Assembly: GCF_014904705.1 (NCBI RefSeq)
Contig: NZ_JACZCQ010000005.1
Location: 186,001-250,000 of the forward strand
Source: Nisaea sediminum
GTDB taxonomy: Bacteria > Pseudomonadota > Alphaproteobacteria > Thalassobaculales > Thalassobaculaceae
Direction of reading: 5' to 3'
DNA: 64,000 nt
Shown: in pieces, positions 1-8,892 of the stretch
How positions within the stretch are numbered: the first letter of the stretch is position 1
How the letters are laid out: every line of letters begins with the position of its first letter
The notes under the pieces: model-generated
Databases searched by the model: none
Told to the model about the DNA's origin: nothing
Seen by the model: the letters and a program-made list of their open reading frames with translations, nothing else
Made by a program: the position numbers and the translations under genes

Positions 1-682
1 GGCCGCGGGCGCGGGCGAACTTGATGAAATCGGTACGCATGATCTCAAGCATCTCGGCGCGGACCAGACGCAGGATCATGGTGACCTGGAAGAGGCTGAG
101 CGTGAGGGCCGGAAGGACGATGCTGCGCCAGCCGTCGAAAGTCAGAAAACTCGTCCGCCAGCCTCCGAGATCGACCGTCCCGCTCCGTCCCGAGGACGGC
201 AATACGCCAAGATGGACCGCGAAGATGTAGATCAGGCCAATGCCGATGATGAAGGTCGGCAGGCTGACCCCGACGAGCGAGACCGTGAGAACCGACTTGC
301 TGATCCAGCTCGACCGGTTGATCCCGGTATAGACCCCGAGCGGAATCCCGAGACCGAGGGCGATCAGGGCGGAGACAAAGACCAGTTCCAAAGTGGCGGG
401 AAGCCGCTCGATGATCATCTCCGAGACCGAGCGCTTGGTCCGGTAGGAAATCCCGAACTCGCCCTGCACCGCGTTCTGGAGGAAACGGGCATACTGGACG
501 AAGAACGGGTCCTCCAGTCCCAGCACCTCCCTGATCCGCTGGCGGTCCTCAAGCGTGGCCTCCTGGCCGACCATGTTATCGACCGGGTCGCCAACATAAT
601 TGAACAGCGAAAACGAAATGAATGACACCGCAGCCATAACCACAAGGGCCTGAAGCATGCGGCGCGCGATATAAGTGATCAT
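1..682 (-). CDS. ABC transporter permease, DppB-type (partial, 3' end beyond the window)
   Basis: The inner-membrane permease of a dipeptide/oligopeptide-type importer. About 227 residues are visible, from ATG at 682 (start MITYIARRMLQALVV) to the window edge. The first transmembrane helix is followed by the usual periplasmic segment containing LGLEDPFFVQYARFL and GEFGISYRTKRSV. Further hydrophobic helices come next, and the visible part ends in the coupling-loop region (RLVRAEMLEIMRTDFIKFAR), the start of the EAA motif that contacts the ATPase. The gene lies 87 bp downstream of the binding-protein gene on the same strand, so they form one operon; the second permease and ATPases should lie to the left. 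The family assignment is firm; the substrate is unknown. Confidence 0.9.
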   Translation of the reverse strand, partial: MITYIARRMLQALVVMAAVSFISFSLFNYVGDPVDNMVGQEATLEDRQRIREVLGLEDPFFVQYARFLQNAVQGEFGISYRTKRSVSEMIIERLPATLELVFVSALIALGLGIPLGVYTGINRSSWISKSVLTVSLVGVSLPTFIIGIGLIYIFAVHLGVLPSSGRSGTVDLGGWRTSFLTFDGWRSIVLPALTLSLFQVTMILRLVRAEMLEIMRTDFIKFARARG

Positions 683-729
683 GCGCGTAGGGCTCGCCTG
701 ATATCGGGAATCATGTCTGAAAGCGTGAA

Positions 730-750
730 GGCGGCGGATACTCCGCCGCC
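730..750 (-). other. Intercistronic hairpin between binding-protein and permease genes
   Basis: This is a perfect inverted repeat: GGCGGCGGA, a 3-nt loop, then TCCGCCGCC (9-bp stem). It sits just after the binding-protein stop codon. No T-run follows on the minus strand, so it is more likely an mRNA-stabilising or partial-attenuation hairpin than a full terminator. Such structures commonly let binding protein be made in excess over permease. Confidence 0.6.
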
Positions 751-769
751 TCCCGCACCCAGCACGCTG

Positions 770-2338
770 TTAGTTCAGTTTCGCCCAGCGGAACTGCGGA
801 GAATCGTTCGGCAGGATCGGCAGATCGAGCTTGGTCGACATGCCCCAGCCGATCACCTGGTGATGGATCGGCAGATAGACGATCTCGTCCTTCACGATGC
901 TCCAGGCCTCGGCGATCATCTGGTCCCGTTTCGCGAGGTCGGTTTCGACGGCGAACGTGTCGGTCAGTTCGTCCACCCTGGCATTGGCGAAGCCGGTGCC
1001 GTTCCAGCCGCCCTTGCTGTGGAACAGGTAGCTGAAGACATAGTGGGAATCGAGCGTCGGAACGCCCCAGCCCAGCATGTAGAAGTCGCTGACCCGGTTC
1101 TTGATCTTCGGGAAATGCTGGCTCTTCGGGATCGCGTCCAGCTTCACCGTCACACCGATCTTCGCCAGCATGGCCACCGCCGCCTGGCAGATCTTCTCAT
1201 CGTTGTTGTAACGGTTGTTCGGACAGTCGAGCTGAACCGTGAAGCCGTCCGGATAGCCGGCATCGGCGAGCAACTTCTTCGCCGCCGCCGGATCGAACGG
1301 GCGCCGCTTGTCGAGTTCCTTGGTATAGCCGTGCACTCCGGGCGACGTGATGATACCGGCCGGAATCGACAGGCCTTCCATGACCACGCGCTTGATCGCC
1401 TCGACGTCGAGGGCCTGATAGAAGGCCTGGCGGACCCGCTTGTCCTTGAACGGGTTCTTGCCTTTCACGTCGGAGCTGCGCAGCTCGTCGACGCCCTGAT
1501 CCATGCCGAAGAAGATCGTCCGGATCTGGTTCACGGTGAGGGTCTTCAGGTTATCCTGCGCATCAATGCGCTTCAGGTCCTGAAGCGGTGCGTCGAGTAC
1601 GAAATCGACTTCACCAGAGAGCAGAGCGGCGACACGCGTCGCCGCATTCTTGATCGGGCGATACTCGATCTTGTCGATATTGTGCTCCGCCGTCGCATTG
1701 CCCCACCAGTTCGGGTTCTTGACCAGCACGGTGAGTTCATCCGGAAGACGCTGTTCCACCATGAAGGGACCGGTACCGTTGGCATTCCGCACGGCATAGG
1801 TCTCTTCGCCGGCGGCAAAATCCTGCGGCTCCATGACGTTGTTCTTCTCGGACCACCCCTTGTCCATGATGTAGAGGTTGGTCAGCTCGTTCGGCAGGAT
1901 CGGGTTCGGCCCGTCGGTGATGAACTGGACCGTGTGGTCGTCAACGATCTTCACTTCCTTGATCGACTTCACCTGTTCCTTGAAGTCGGAGGATTTCGCC
2001 AGGGCCCGGGTGATGCTGAATGCCACGTCCTCGGCGGTTAAATCCGCCCCGTCGTGGAACTTCACCCCCTGACGCAGCTTGAACTCCCACCCCGTGGTGC
2101 CCATCGGCTTCCAGGATTCCGCAAGACCGGCCTCCAGCACCATATCCCGGTCGCGCTTGACCAAAGGCTCGTAGATCTGGCCGTTCATACTGTTGGTGGG
2201 GCCTTCGTTCTGGCCCATCGGATCCAGCGTGAGGGCATCGCCCTGACTGGTCCACCGGAGCACGTTCTCGGCCTGCGCGATGCCGACGAACATCGTCGTC
2301 GACAAGATCGCGGCCAAGGCGGTCGCATGAATTCTCAT
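770..2338 (-). CDS. ABC transporter substrate-binding protein, peptide/opine type (SBP family 5)
   Basis: A periplasmic binding protein of 522 residues that delivers a peptide-like solute to the permease encoded just downstream. It starts at ATG 2338, preceded by GGGAG. The first 23 residues form a Sec signal peptide ending AQA before ENVLRW. Family-5 features include LTLDPMGQNEGPTNSMNGQIYEPLV near the N-terminus, the segment LRQGVKFHDGADLTAEDVAFSI, and KLLADAGYPDGF in the C-terminal lobe. The longer frame upstream of 2338 lacks a ribosome site and was not used. Ligand specificity (dipeptide, oligopeptide, nickel, opine) cannot be told from the sequence. Confidence 0.92.
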   Translation of the reverse strand: MRIHATALAAILSTTMFVGIAQAENVLRWTSQGDALTLDPMGQNEGPTNSMNGQIYEPLVKRDRDMVLEAGLAESWKPMGTTGWEFKLRQGVKFHDGADLTAEDVAFSITRALAKSSDFKEQVKSIKEVKIVDDHTVQFITDGPNPILPNELTNLYIMDKGWSEKNNVMEPQDFAAGEETYAVRNANGTGPFMVEQRLPDELTVLVKNPNWWGNATAEHNIDKIEYRPIKNAATRVAALLSGEVDFVLDAPLQDLKRIDAQDNLKTLTVNQIRTIFFGMDQGVDELRSSDVKGKNPFKDKRVRQAFYQALDVEAIKRVVMEGLSIPAGIITSPGVHGYTKELDKRRPFDPAAAKKLLADAGYPDGFTVQLDCPNNRYNNDEKICQAAVAMLAKIGVTVKLDAIPKSQHFPKIKNRVSDFYMLGWGVPTLDSHYVFSYLFHSKGGWNGTGFANARVDELTDTFAVETDLAKRDQMIAEAWSIVKDEIVYLPIHHQVIGWGMSTKLDLPILPNDSPQFRWAKLN

Positions 2339-2481
2339 AAGGATATTCTCCCGTCCTAGCTGTGATGCATCCCTGTCGCGCCCGGCAATTAATCGTTGAG
2401 CTATATCGGCACTTTTTTGTGCCAACCGGGTCACTGCTGAAAATCTAGGCAGGAGAGTCGAGAATGAAAAGGCCGAAATAC

Positions 2482-2510
2482 GGCATCGGGCCCGACCCGG
2501 GCCCGATGCC
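2482..2510 (-). terminator. Strong GC hairpin downstream of the FAD oxidoreductase
   Basis: A perfect 13-bp stem with a 3-nt loop (arms GGCATCGGGCCCG and its complement) begins 15 bp beyond the oxidoreductase stop. On the minus strand it is followed by GTATTTCGGCCTTTTC, a weak U-rich tail. It probably separates this gene from the peptide transporter operon to its left. Confidence 0.65.
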
Positions 2511-2524
2511 AGAGTTGTGATGCC

Positions 2525-4966
2525 TCAGGCCTTGAGGGCGAGGTTCTCCGGATCGTAGGGGCTTTCCGCGACGATGCGGGCCGGGCGGAGCTGGTCGAGC
2601 ACGCGGACCTGGCACTCGGCGCCGATCACCGCCTTGTCGGTACGGATATAGCCGAGCATCAGCGACTTGCCGACATAGTGACCGTAGCCGCCTGCCGTTC
2701 CGCGGCCGACCACCTCGCCGTCCATGAAGACCGGTTCGTTGCCGAAGGGATCGGCGTCGTCGGCATCGATCTCGATGGTGCAGTAGGTGTTGGGAACACC
2801 CTCTTCCTGCTGCCGCACCAGCGCCTCCCGGCCGGTGAACTCGCCCTTGTTCAGGCGCACGAAGCGCTTCAGGCCGGCTTCGAGCAGGGTGTTCTCCGCG
2901 TTCAGGTCCGTGCCCCAGAGGCGGTAGGTCTTCTCAAGGCGCATCGAATCCATCGCACGCATGCCGACGAGGCCGATATCGTATTCCTTGCCGGCCTCCA
3001 TCAGAGCGTCGAACAGATGCAACTGATACTCGATCGGATGATGCAGTTCCCATCCGAGCGAGCCGACGAAGTTCACCCGGAGCGCCCGGACCTTCGGGCA
3101 GTAGCCGACGGGGATTTCCTGCATGGTGAGCCAAGGGAAGGCCTCGTTCGAGATATCCGCGTCCGCCAGCTTTTGCAGCACCTTGCGGGCGTCCGGACCG
3201 GCCAGCACGAAGACGCCGTACTGGGTCGTGATGTCCTTGAGATAGACCGACCCGTCGCGCGGCAACTGCTTCTGCAGGAAGTCGAGATCGTAATCGTGGC
3301 CGGCACCGGGGCCGATGACGAAGAAGCGCTCACCCCAGAGGCCGTCCGCCATCCGGGTGATGGTGAATTCCGAACGTACGGAACCGGACGGGTTCAGCGC
3401 GTGGCAGAGATTGATGCGGCCAATGCCCTTCGGAATGGCGTTCGCGACCATGCGGTCCAGCCAGGCCCGCGCGCCCGGTCCCTCGACCTCGTATTTGGCG
3501 AAGGAGGACAGCTCCAGCAATCCGACCCGTTCGCGCATGGTACGGACCTCGTTGCCGACATGTTCGAACCAGTTGGAGCGGCGGAACGAATAGACGTCCT
3601 CACGCTCCACACCTTTCGGCGCAAACCAGTTCGGACGCTCCCAGCCGAAACGCGCGCCCCAGACCGCACCCGCCGCGTCGAGCCGGGGATAGGCCGGCAC
3701 GGTCTTGGCCGGACGGCCGGCCTCGCGCTCTTCCATCGGGTAGTGGTTGACGAAGACGTGCTCGTAGGCTTCCTCGTTCTTGATCTTGGCGTAGTTCTTG
3801 GAAACCACACCGAAGCGCCGCGGGTCGACGCCGATCATGTCGACCGACGGTTCGCCATCGATGATCCAGTTGGCGAGCTGCCAGCCGGCACCACCTGCCG
3901 CGGTCACGCCGAAGCTGTGCCCTTCCGAGATCCAGAAATTCTCCAGACCGAAGGCCGGACCCACCATCGGGTTTCCGTCCGGCGTGTAGGAGATCGGGCC
4001 GTTCACGATGTCCTTGATGCCGGCATTCTCGAACGAGGGCACGCGGGCCATGCAGGCCTCGACATGCGGCATCAGGCGCTCGAGATCGCCCGGGAAGAGA
4101 TCCTTCTCGAAGGTCGAGGGCACGCCGTCGACGAAGCAGGCCGGGGCGAAGCGCTCATAGGGACCGAGGATCCAGCCGTGACGTTCCTCGCGGAAATAGT
4201 ACTGGGAGTCGGATTCGCGCAGCACCGGCAGCTCGTGATTGCCTGCTTCGCGGTATTCCTTCAGCGTCGGATCGACGTCGGTGACGATGTACTGGTGCTC
4301 GACCGGGATCGCCGGGATCTCAAGCCCGACCATCTTCGCCGTGGTGCGGGCATAATTGCCGGTCGCGCAGATCACGTGCTCGCAGCGGATGTCGCCCTTG
4401 TCGGTCTTTACGATCCACTCGCTGTTCTCGCGCTCGATCCCGTTGACCTGGGTCTGTTGATAGATCTCGGCACCATACATCCGCGCGCCCTTTGCGAGCG
4501 CCATGGTGAGGTCAACCGGCGCTATATGGCCGTCGGTCGGATGCCAGAGCGCGCCGACCAGGCCGTCCATGGAGGCGAGCGGCCAGAGCTTCTTGATCTC
4601 GTCGACGCCGACCAGATGCGCCTCGACTCCGATCGTCTCGGCGGTGCACTGATAGTTCCGGTATTCGTCCATCCGGTCCCTGTTGGTCGCGAGGCGAAGA
4701 TTACCGGTCTGGTGAAAACTGACCGCCTGGCCGGTTTCCTCTTCGAGCGTCTTGTAAAGCTCGACCGAGTACTGGTGCAGCTGCCCGACGCTGTAGCTCA
4801 TGTTGAAGAGCGGAAGCAGGCCGGCCGCGTGCCAGGTCGAGCCCGCCGTCAGTTCCGTCCGCTCCAGGAGGACGACGTCGCTCCAGCCCTTTTTGGCGAG
4901 ATGATAGAGGGCGCTGACCCCGACCACACCGCCGCCGATCACCACTGCCCGTGCCTGCGTCTTCAT
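2525..4966 (-). CDS. FAD-dependent dimethylglycine/sarcosine-type dehydrogenase with GcvT domains
   Basis: An 813-residue flavoprotein expected to oxidise an N-methylated amino acid (dimethylglycine, sarcosine or similar) and hand the one-carbon unit to folate. It starts at ATG 4966 after GGGGAA. The N-terminal DAO domain has the dinucleotide motif GGGVVG at residues 11-16. STWHAAG follows at 43-49, where His46 matches the histidine that carries covalent FAD in mammalian DMGDH. A middle FAO_M-like segment leads into the GcvT aminomethyltransferase domain (about 430-700) and a GcvT C-terminal barrel. The gene is divergent from a polyamine-type ABC importer across a 281-bp spacer, suggesting uptake plus demethylation of one compound. 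The exact substrate is inferred only. Confidence 0.88.
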   Translation of the reverse strand: MKTQARAVVIGGGVVGVSALYHLAKKGWSDVVLLERTELTAGSTWHAAGLLPLFNMSYSVGQLHQYSVELYKTLEEETGQAVSFHQTGNLRLATNRDRMDEYRNYQCTAETIGVEAHLVGVDEIKKLWPLASMDGLVGALWHPTDGHIAPVDLTMALAKGARMYGAEIYQQTQVNGIERENSEWIVKTDKGDIRCEHVICATGNYARTTAKMVGLEIPAIPVEHQYIVTDVDPTLKEYREAGNHELPVLRESDSQYYFREERHGWILGPYERFAPACFVDGVPSTFEKDLFPGDLERLMPHVEACMARVPSFENAGIKDIVNGPISYTPDGNPMVGPAFGLENFWISEGHSFGVTAAGGAGWQLANWIIDGEPSVDMIGVDPRRFGVVSKNYAKIKNEEAYEHVFVNHYPMEEREAGRPAKTVPAYPRLDAAGAVWGARFGWERPNWFAPKGVEREDVYSFRRSNWFEHVGNEVRTMRERVGLLELSSFAKYEVEGPGARAWLDRMVANAIPKGIGRINLCHALNPSGSVRSEFTITRMADGLWGERFFVIGPGAGHDYDLDFLQKQLPRDGSVYLKDITTQYGVFVLAGPDARKVLQKLADADISNEAFPWLTMQEIPVGYCPKVRALRVNFVGSLGWELHHPIEYQLHLFDALMEAGKEYDIGLVGMRAMDSMRLEKTYRLWGTDLNAENTLLEAGLKRFVRLNKGEFTGREALVRQQEEGVPNTYCTIEIDADDADPFGNEPVFMDGEVVGRGTAGGYGHYVGKSLMLGYIRTDKAVIGAECQVRVLDQLRPARIVAESPYDPENLALKA

Positions 4967-5073
4967 TTGCCCATTCCCCAGTACCGGTTTTCCGGCCGAT
5001 TTCGCTTCAGGGGGAGAGCTTGCACCTTTTCGTCCGTCACAATTCACGAAAAGCGACCCGGTTGTGTCGGATT

Positions 5074-5108
5074 CGGAATGTTGCGGAATGCTGGTTTTCT
5101 GCGGAATA
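5074..5108. promoter_or_regulatory. Repeated CGGAAT motifs in the divergent spacer
   Basis: CGGAATG occurs at 5074-5080 and 5084-5090, exactly one helical turn apart, and CGGAATA follows at 5102-5108. A further TGGAATG is at 5140-5146. All are in the same orientation, between the start of the dehydrogenase gene and the ABC transporter operon. Clustered phased repeats look like binding sites for a regulator, but none is identified. Confidence 0.35.
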
Positions 5109-5130
5109 GACGCGATGAAGTACCGGCGCT

Positions 5131-5185
5131 TTGACATTATGGAATGAGCGTGTTTAGGCTAAATGCCAGATCGTGAAAAACACGA
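5131..5185 (+). promoter_or_regulatory. Candidate promoter and operator for the polyamine-type ABC operon
   Basis: A perfect -35 hexamer TTGACA lies at 5131-5136, with TAGGCT at 5155-5160 (18-bp spacer) as a weak -10. Just downstream is the palindrome TCGTG-N5-CACGA (5171-5185), positioned where a repressor would block initiation or early elongation. The ATG of the ATPase gene follows at 5248. This is a pattern-based prediction. Confidence 0.35.
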
Positions 5186-5247
5186 CGCATTGCTGGTGAG
5201 CGAGAGGAACGCGCCGCCGCAGGGGCAGAACAGGGGCAATAAATCAC

Positions 5248-6336
5248 ATGGCAGACGGCAATCAGCCGTTCGTTCAGTTCAAGAACGTTCAGAAGACTTA
5301 TGACGGCGAAATCCTCGTCGTCAAAAATCTAAATCTCGATATCGAGAACGGCGAGTTCCTGACCATGCTGGGGCCGTCCGGATCGGGCAAAACGACGTGC
5401 CTGATGATGCTGGCCGGCTTCGAGACACCGACCCAGGGGCAGATCATGCTCGGCGGGACGGAACTCAACAATGTGCCGCCGCACAAGCGCGGCATCGGCA
5501 TGGTGTTCCAGAACTACGCGCTGTTCCCGCATATGAGCGTCGCGGAAAACCTCGCCTTCCCGCTCGAAGTCCGCAGCATGTCGAAAGCGGACACGGAGGC
5601 GAAGGTCCGGCGGGCGCTCGACATGGTCGAGCTCGGCGCCTTCGGCGACCGGCGGCCGGGCCAGCTTTCCGGCGGCCAGCAGCAGCGAGTGGCTCTCGCC
5701 CGTGCGCTGGTGTTCGAACCGGACCTGGTCCTGATGGACGAACCGCTCGGCGCGCTCGACAAAAATCTGCGCGAGCAGATGCAGTACGAGATCAAGCACA
5801 TTCACGACAATCTCGGCATGGCCGTGGTCTATGTGACGCACGACCAGTCAGAGGCGCTGACCATGTCGGACCGGATCGCGGTCTTCAACGACGGCAAAAT
5901 CCAGCAGCTGGCGAAACCGGCAGACCTCTACGAGCGGCCCGAAAACGCCTTCGTCGCGCAGTTCATCGGCGAGAACAACCGGCTCAAGGGCAAGGTGAAA
6001 TCGGCGAACGGAACCGGCTGCACGGTCGAGGTCGATGGTTTCGACGTCAATGCGCTGAAGGTCAATGTCGGCGCGGTCGGCGAACAATCGACACTGTCGA
6101 TCCGCCCGGAGCGGGTGCAGCTCTCTCCGGAGCCCGGCTCCCTGCCGAACATCTTCGACGCGAGGGTGCTGGAGCTGATCTATCTCGGCGACCACATCCG
6201 CTGCCGGATGTCGTGCTGCGGAGATGACGAATTCATCGTCAAAGTCCCGAACACGCATGCACACGCCTCGATCTCCGAGGGAGACAGTGTCAGCGTCGGA
6301 TGGGACATCGACGATTGCCGTGCCCTGGACGCCTGA
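5248..6336 (+). CDS. ABC transporter ATP-binding protein, polyamine type (PotA-like)
   Basis: A 362-residue ATPase that powers the importer encoded by the next three genes. Walker A GPSGSGKT is at 42-49, the Q-loop lies in VFQNYALFP at 87-95, the ABC signature LSGGQ is at 140-144, Walker B VLMDEP starts at 161, and the switch histidine is in VTHDQSEAL. The C-terminal TOBE-like region (about 280-355) is typical of the spermidine/putrescine/iron subfamily. ATG 5248 starts the gene. It is first in the operon ATPase, binding protein, permease, permease. Confidence 0.93.
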   Translation: MADGNQPFVQFKNVQKTYDGEILVVKNLNLDIENGEFLTMLGPSGSGKTTCLMMLAGFETPTQGQIMLGGTELNNVPPHKRGIGMVFQNYALFPHMSVAENLAFPLEVRSMSKADTEAKVRRALDMVELGAFGDRRPGQLSGGQQQRVALARALVFEPDLVLMDEPLGALDKNLREQMQYEIKHIHDNLGMAVVYVTHDQSEALTMSDRIAVFNDGKIQQLAKPADLYERPENAFVAQFIGENNRLKGKVKSANGTGCTVEVDGFDVNALKVNVGAVGEQSTLSIRPERVQLSPEPGSLPNIFDARVLELIYLGDHIRCRMSCCGDDEFIVKVPNTHAHASISEGDSVSVGWDIDDCRALDA

Positions 6337-6358
6337 CGCGTCCAGCTTACGGAAAAGG

Positions 6359-6383
6359 GAAGCCGGCCTCCCCACCCGGCTTC
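6359..6383 (+). other. Intercistronic hairpin between ATPase and binding-protein genes
   Basis: An 8-bp inverted repeat (GAAGCCGG and CCGGCTTC) with a 9-nt loop lies in the 109-bp gap before the binding-protein gene. No T-run follows, so a role in mRNA processing or stability is more likely than termination. Confidence 0.4.
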
Positions 6384-6445
6384 TCGCAAGCGGCCACGCC
6401 GCGAACAATTCCAGGGGTAATTCCAAACTAGGGAGTTCTTCGCAA

Positions 6446-7516
6446 ATGAGAGCAGTTAAACCCTCCAGTCTTCTGATCGCGGGTCTTGCCGCCATCGGGC
6501 TGACCACTGCGGCCCACGCGGCCGACACCATCACCGTCGTCTCCTGGGGCGGCGCCTACACGAACAGCCAGGTGAAGGCCTATCACGAGCCGTGGATGGC
6601 CCAGACCGGCAACAAGATCAACTCCGAGGACTATAACGGCGGCCTCGCGGAAATCCGCGCGCAGGTGGAAGCCGGCAACGTGACCTGGGATCTGGTCGAC
6701 GTCGAGCTGGCGGACGCCGTCCGCGGCTGCGACGAAGGCATCCTCGAGCCGCTGCCGCTCGACGAGCTGCCCGCCGGTGCCGACGGCACCCCGGCGAAGG
6801 ACGACTTCATCTCCGGTACCCTGCACGAGTGCGCGGTCGGCGAAATCGTCTGGTCCACCGTCTATGCCTACGACAAGAGCAAGGTCTCCGGCTCGCCGAT
6901 GACCATTGCCGACTTCTTCGACACGAAGAAGTTCCCGGGCAAGCGCGGCCTGCGCAAGACCGCCAAGGTCAACCTCGAATGGGCCCTGATGGCCGACGGC
7001 GTTCCGGCCGGCGAAGTCTATGCCATGCTCGCCACCCCGGAAGGTGTGGACCGCGCCTTCAAGAAGCTCGACACCATCAAGAACGACGTTGTCTGGTGGG
7101 AAGCCGGTGCGCAGCCGCCGCAGCTCCTGGCCGACGGCGAAGTCGTCATGACCAGCGCCTATAACGGCCGCCTGTTCAACGCGATCGCGAAGGAAGGCAA
7201 GCCGTTCGAGATCGTCTGGGACGCCCAGGTCTGGGATATCGACCTCTGGGTCATGCCGAAAGGCACCAAGAACAAGGCAGTCGCCTGGGAGTTCGTGAAG
7301 TACTCCACGGATACCCAGCGCCTCGCCGACCAGGCGAAGTACATCTCCTACGGCCCGGTCCGTAAGTCCTCCTTCGCCAAGGTCCAGAAGGACATGCAGC
7401 CGCACATGCCGACGGCTCCGGCCAACTTCAAGAATCCGCTGCAGAACGACTTCGGGTTCTGGGCCGACTACGGCGACGAGCTGAACGAGCGCTTCAACGC
7501 CTGGCTCGCGGGCTAA
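6446..7516 (+). CDS. Periplasmic substrate-binding protein, polyamine/SBP family 1 type (PotD-like)
   Basis: The solute-binding component of the importer, 356 residues. It starts at ATG 6446 after GGGAG and has a signal peptide ending AAHA at residue 25, before ADTITVVSWGG. The mature N-terminus (TVVSWGGAYTNSQ) and the later segment DIDLWVMPKGTKNK are typical of family-1 proteins for polyamines, putrescine-like amines or Fe(III). The longer open frame to the left has no ribosome site and overlaps the ATPase gene. Its position opposite a dimethylglycine-type dehydrogenase suggests an amine or methylated amino-acid ligand; this is inference. Confidence 0.9.
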   Translation: MRAVKPSSLLIAGLAAIGLTTAAHAADTITVVSWGGAYTNSQVKAYHEPWMAQTGNKINSEDYNGGLAEIRAQVEAGNVTWDLVDVELADAVRGCDEGILEPLPLDELPAGADGTPAKDDFISGTLHECAVGEIVWSTVYAYDKSKVSGSPMTIADFFDTKKFPGKRGLRKTAKVNLEWALMADGVPAGEVYAMLATPEGVDRAFKKLDTIKNDVVWWEAGAQPPQLLADGEVVMTSAYNGRLFNAIAKEGKPFEIVWDAQVWDIDLWVMPKGTKNKAVAWEFVKYSTDTQRLADQAKYISYGPVRKSSFAKVQKDMQPHMPTAPANFKNPLQNDFGFWADYGDELNERFNAWLAG

Positions 7517-7531
7517 GCATTTTCGAAGGTT

Positions 7532-7555
7532 CGGGGGCGGATCCGTCCGCCCCCG
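7532..7555 (+). other. Hairpin after the binding-protein gene
   Basis: A perfect 10-bp stem (CGGGGGCGGA paired with TCCGCCCCCG) with a 4-nt loop begins 16 bp after the binding-protein stop. It lacks a T-tract. As with the hairpin at 730-750, it is placed to protect binding-protein mRNA or attenuate permease expression. Confidence 0.55.
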
Positions 7556-7618
7556 GCCGATCTTCAAGCGCGGACCGGTTCGCCCGGGCTTGAAAATCGG
7601 CGTAAAGGGATCGGACCA

Positions 7619-8881
7619 ATGGCAGCTGTTACGGAAAACGACGGTGTGATGCGCGCGGCGGACGGAACTCCGCTGAAGCAGGCGCTTGCCCGGGCCACGC
7701 GGATGAACAAGATCCGCGCCTTCCTGCTGACCACGCCGCTGCTGGCCTTCATCCTGGTCACCTTCATCTTGCCGATCGGCCTGATGCTGTTCCGCAGCGT
7801 CAGCGCGCCGGAAGTCGTCGAGGCCTTTCCGAAAACCATCGCGATCCTGAAGGAATGGGACGGCGAGGATCTTCCGGGCGAGGAAACCTACGCGATGCTC
7901 GCGACCGAAATGTCCGACCGCGACAACAGATTCAATCTCGGCAAGGCCGGTACCCGGCTGAACTATATCGAGAGCGGCTTCCGCTCCCTGATGAACCTGA
8001 CGGTGCGCCGGATCAAGCGTGCCGAGGAGCCGCCCTACAAGGACGCGTTCATCAAGATCGACGAGCGCTGGGGCCAGGTCGATACCTGGAAGACGATCCA
8101 GCTTGCCGGCGATCCGTACACGATCCGGGCCTATCTGAACGCGCTCGACCTGACCCAGGCACCGAGCGGCGAAATCGTGGCCCAGCCCGAGATCAAGCAG
8201 ATCTACGTGACGCTGTTCCTCAGAACGATCTGGGTCTCGTTGGGTGTGACAGCGGCCTGCATCCTGCTCGCCTACCCGATTTCGTATCTTCTCGCGACGC
8301 TTCCAGCGGGAACCGCGAATCTGTTGATGATCTTCGTGCTGCTGCCGTTCTGGACCTCGCTGCTCGTCCGCACGACCTCCTGGATCGTGCTGCTGCAGAC
8401 CAACGGGGTTATCAACGACATATTGGTCTGGATAGGGATCGTCGGCGACGAGGACCGGATTCAGATGATCTACAACATGACCGGCACCTTCATCGCCATG
8501 ACGCATATCCTGCTGCCGTTCATGGTGCTGCCGCTCTATTCGGTGATGAAGACGATTCCGAAGGACCATATGCGTGCGGCCCGTTCGCTCGGCGCCAATC
8601 CGGCGATCGCCTTCGCACGGATCTACATGCCGCAGACGGTGCCAGGTGTCGGCGCGGGATCGATCCTCGTCTTCATCCTTGCCATCGGTTACTACATCAC
8701 GCCGGCCCTCGTCGGCGGCCAGGACGGTCAGCTGATCTCGAACATCATCGAATATCACATGAAGAAGTCGCTGAACTGGAGCCTCGCGGCGGCGCTCGGC
8801 GGCATCCTGCTGGCTGGGGTGCTCGCACTCTACTGGCTCTATAACCGCATCGTCGGCATCAACAACATGAAGCTCGGCTAA
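7619..8881 (+). CDS. ABC transporter permease, PotB-like, with a long periplasmic insert
   Basis: The first of two inner-membrane permeases, 420 residues. Helix 1 lies at about 36-60 (FLLTTPLLAFILVTFILPIG). A stretch of some 140 mostly hydrophilic residues (about 61-200) then precedes helix 2 at TLFLRTIWVSLGVTAACILL. The remaining helices and the EAA-like loop (MRAARSLGANPAIAFARIYM) are standard. Classical PotB proteins are nearer 280 residues, so the extra region is an enlarged periplasmic loop. The gene is followed after 11 bp by the second permease, so translation is closely linked. Confidence 0.9.
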   Translation: MAAVTENDGVMRAADGTPLKQALARATRMNKIRAFLLTTPLLAFILVTFILPIGLMLFRSVSAPEVVEAFPKTIAILKEWDGEDLPGEETYAMLATEMSDRDNRFNLGKAGTRLNYIESGFRSLMNLTVRRIKRAEEPPYKDAFIKIDERWGQVDTWKTIQLAGDPYTIRAYLNALDLTQAPSGEIVAQPEIKQIYVTLFLRTIWVSLGVTAACILLAYPISYLLATLPAGTANLLMIFVLLPFWTSLLVRTTSWIVLLQTNGVINDILVWIGIVGDEDRIQMIYNMTGTFIAMTHILLPFMVLPLYSVMKTIPKDHMRAARSLGANPAIAFARIYMPQTVPGVGAGSILVFILAIGYYITPALVGGQDGQLISNIIEYHMKKSLNWSLAAALGGILLAGVLALYWLYNRIVGINNMKLG

Positions 8882-8892
8882 GGAGACGCACC

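Noticed and set aside
2408-2423. TTGGCAC...GTGCC on the minus strand as a sigma-54 promoter
   Set aside because: The GG to GC spacing is 11 rather than the required 10 and the -12 element is not TTGC. It is a short palindrome around an A6 run.
2678-5134. Very long open frame antisense to the dimethylglycine-type dehydrogenase
   Set aside because: It is a shadow frame caused by high GC at third codon positions. It has no recognisable domains, and the opposite strand encodes a complete known enzyme.
6428-8758. Long open frame antisense to the polyamine-type transporter operon
   Set aside because: The low-complexity Arg/Asp/Gly-rich translation has no domain, and it spans several real genes and their spacers on the plus strand.
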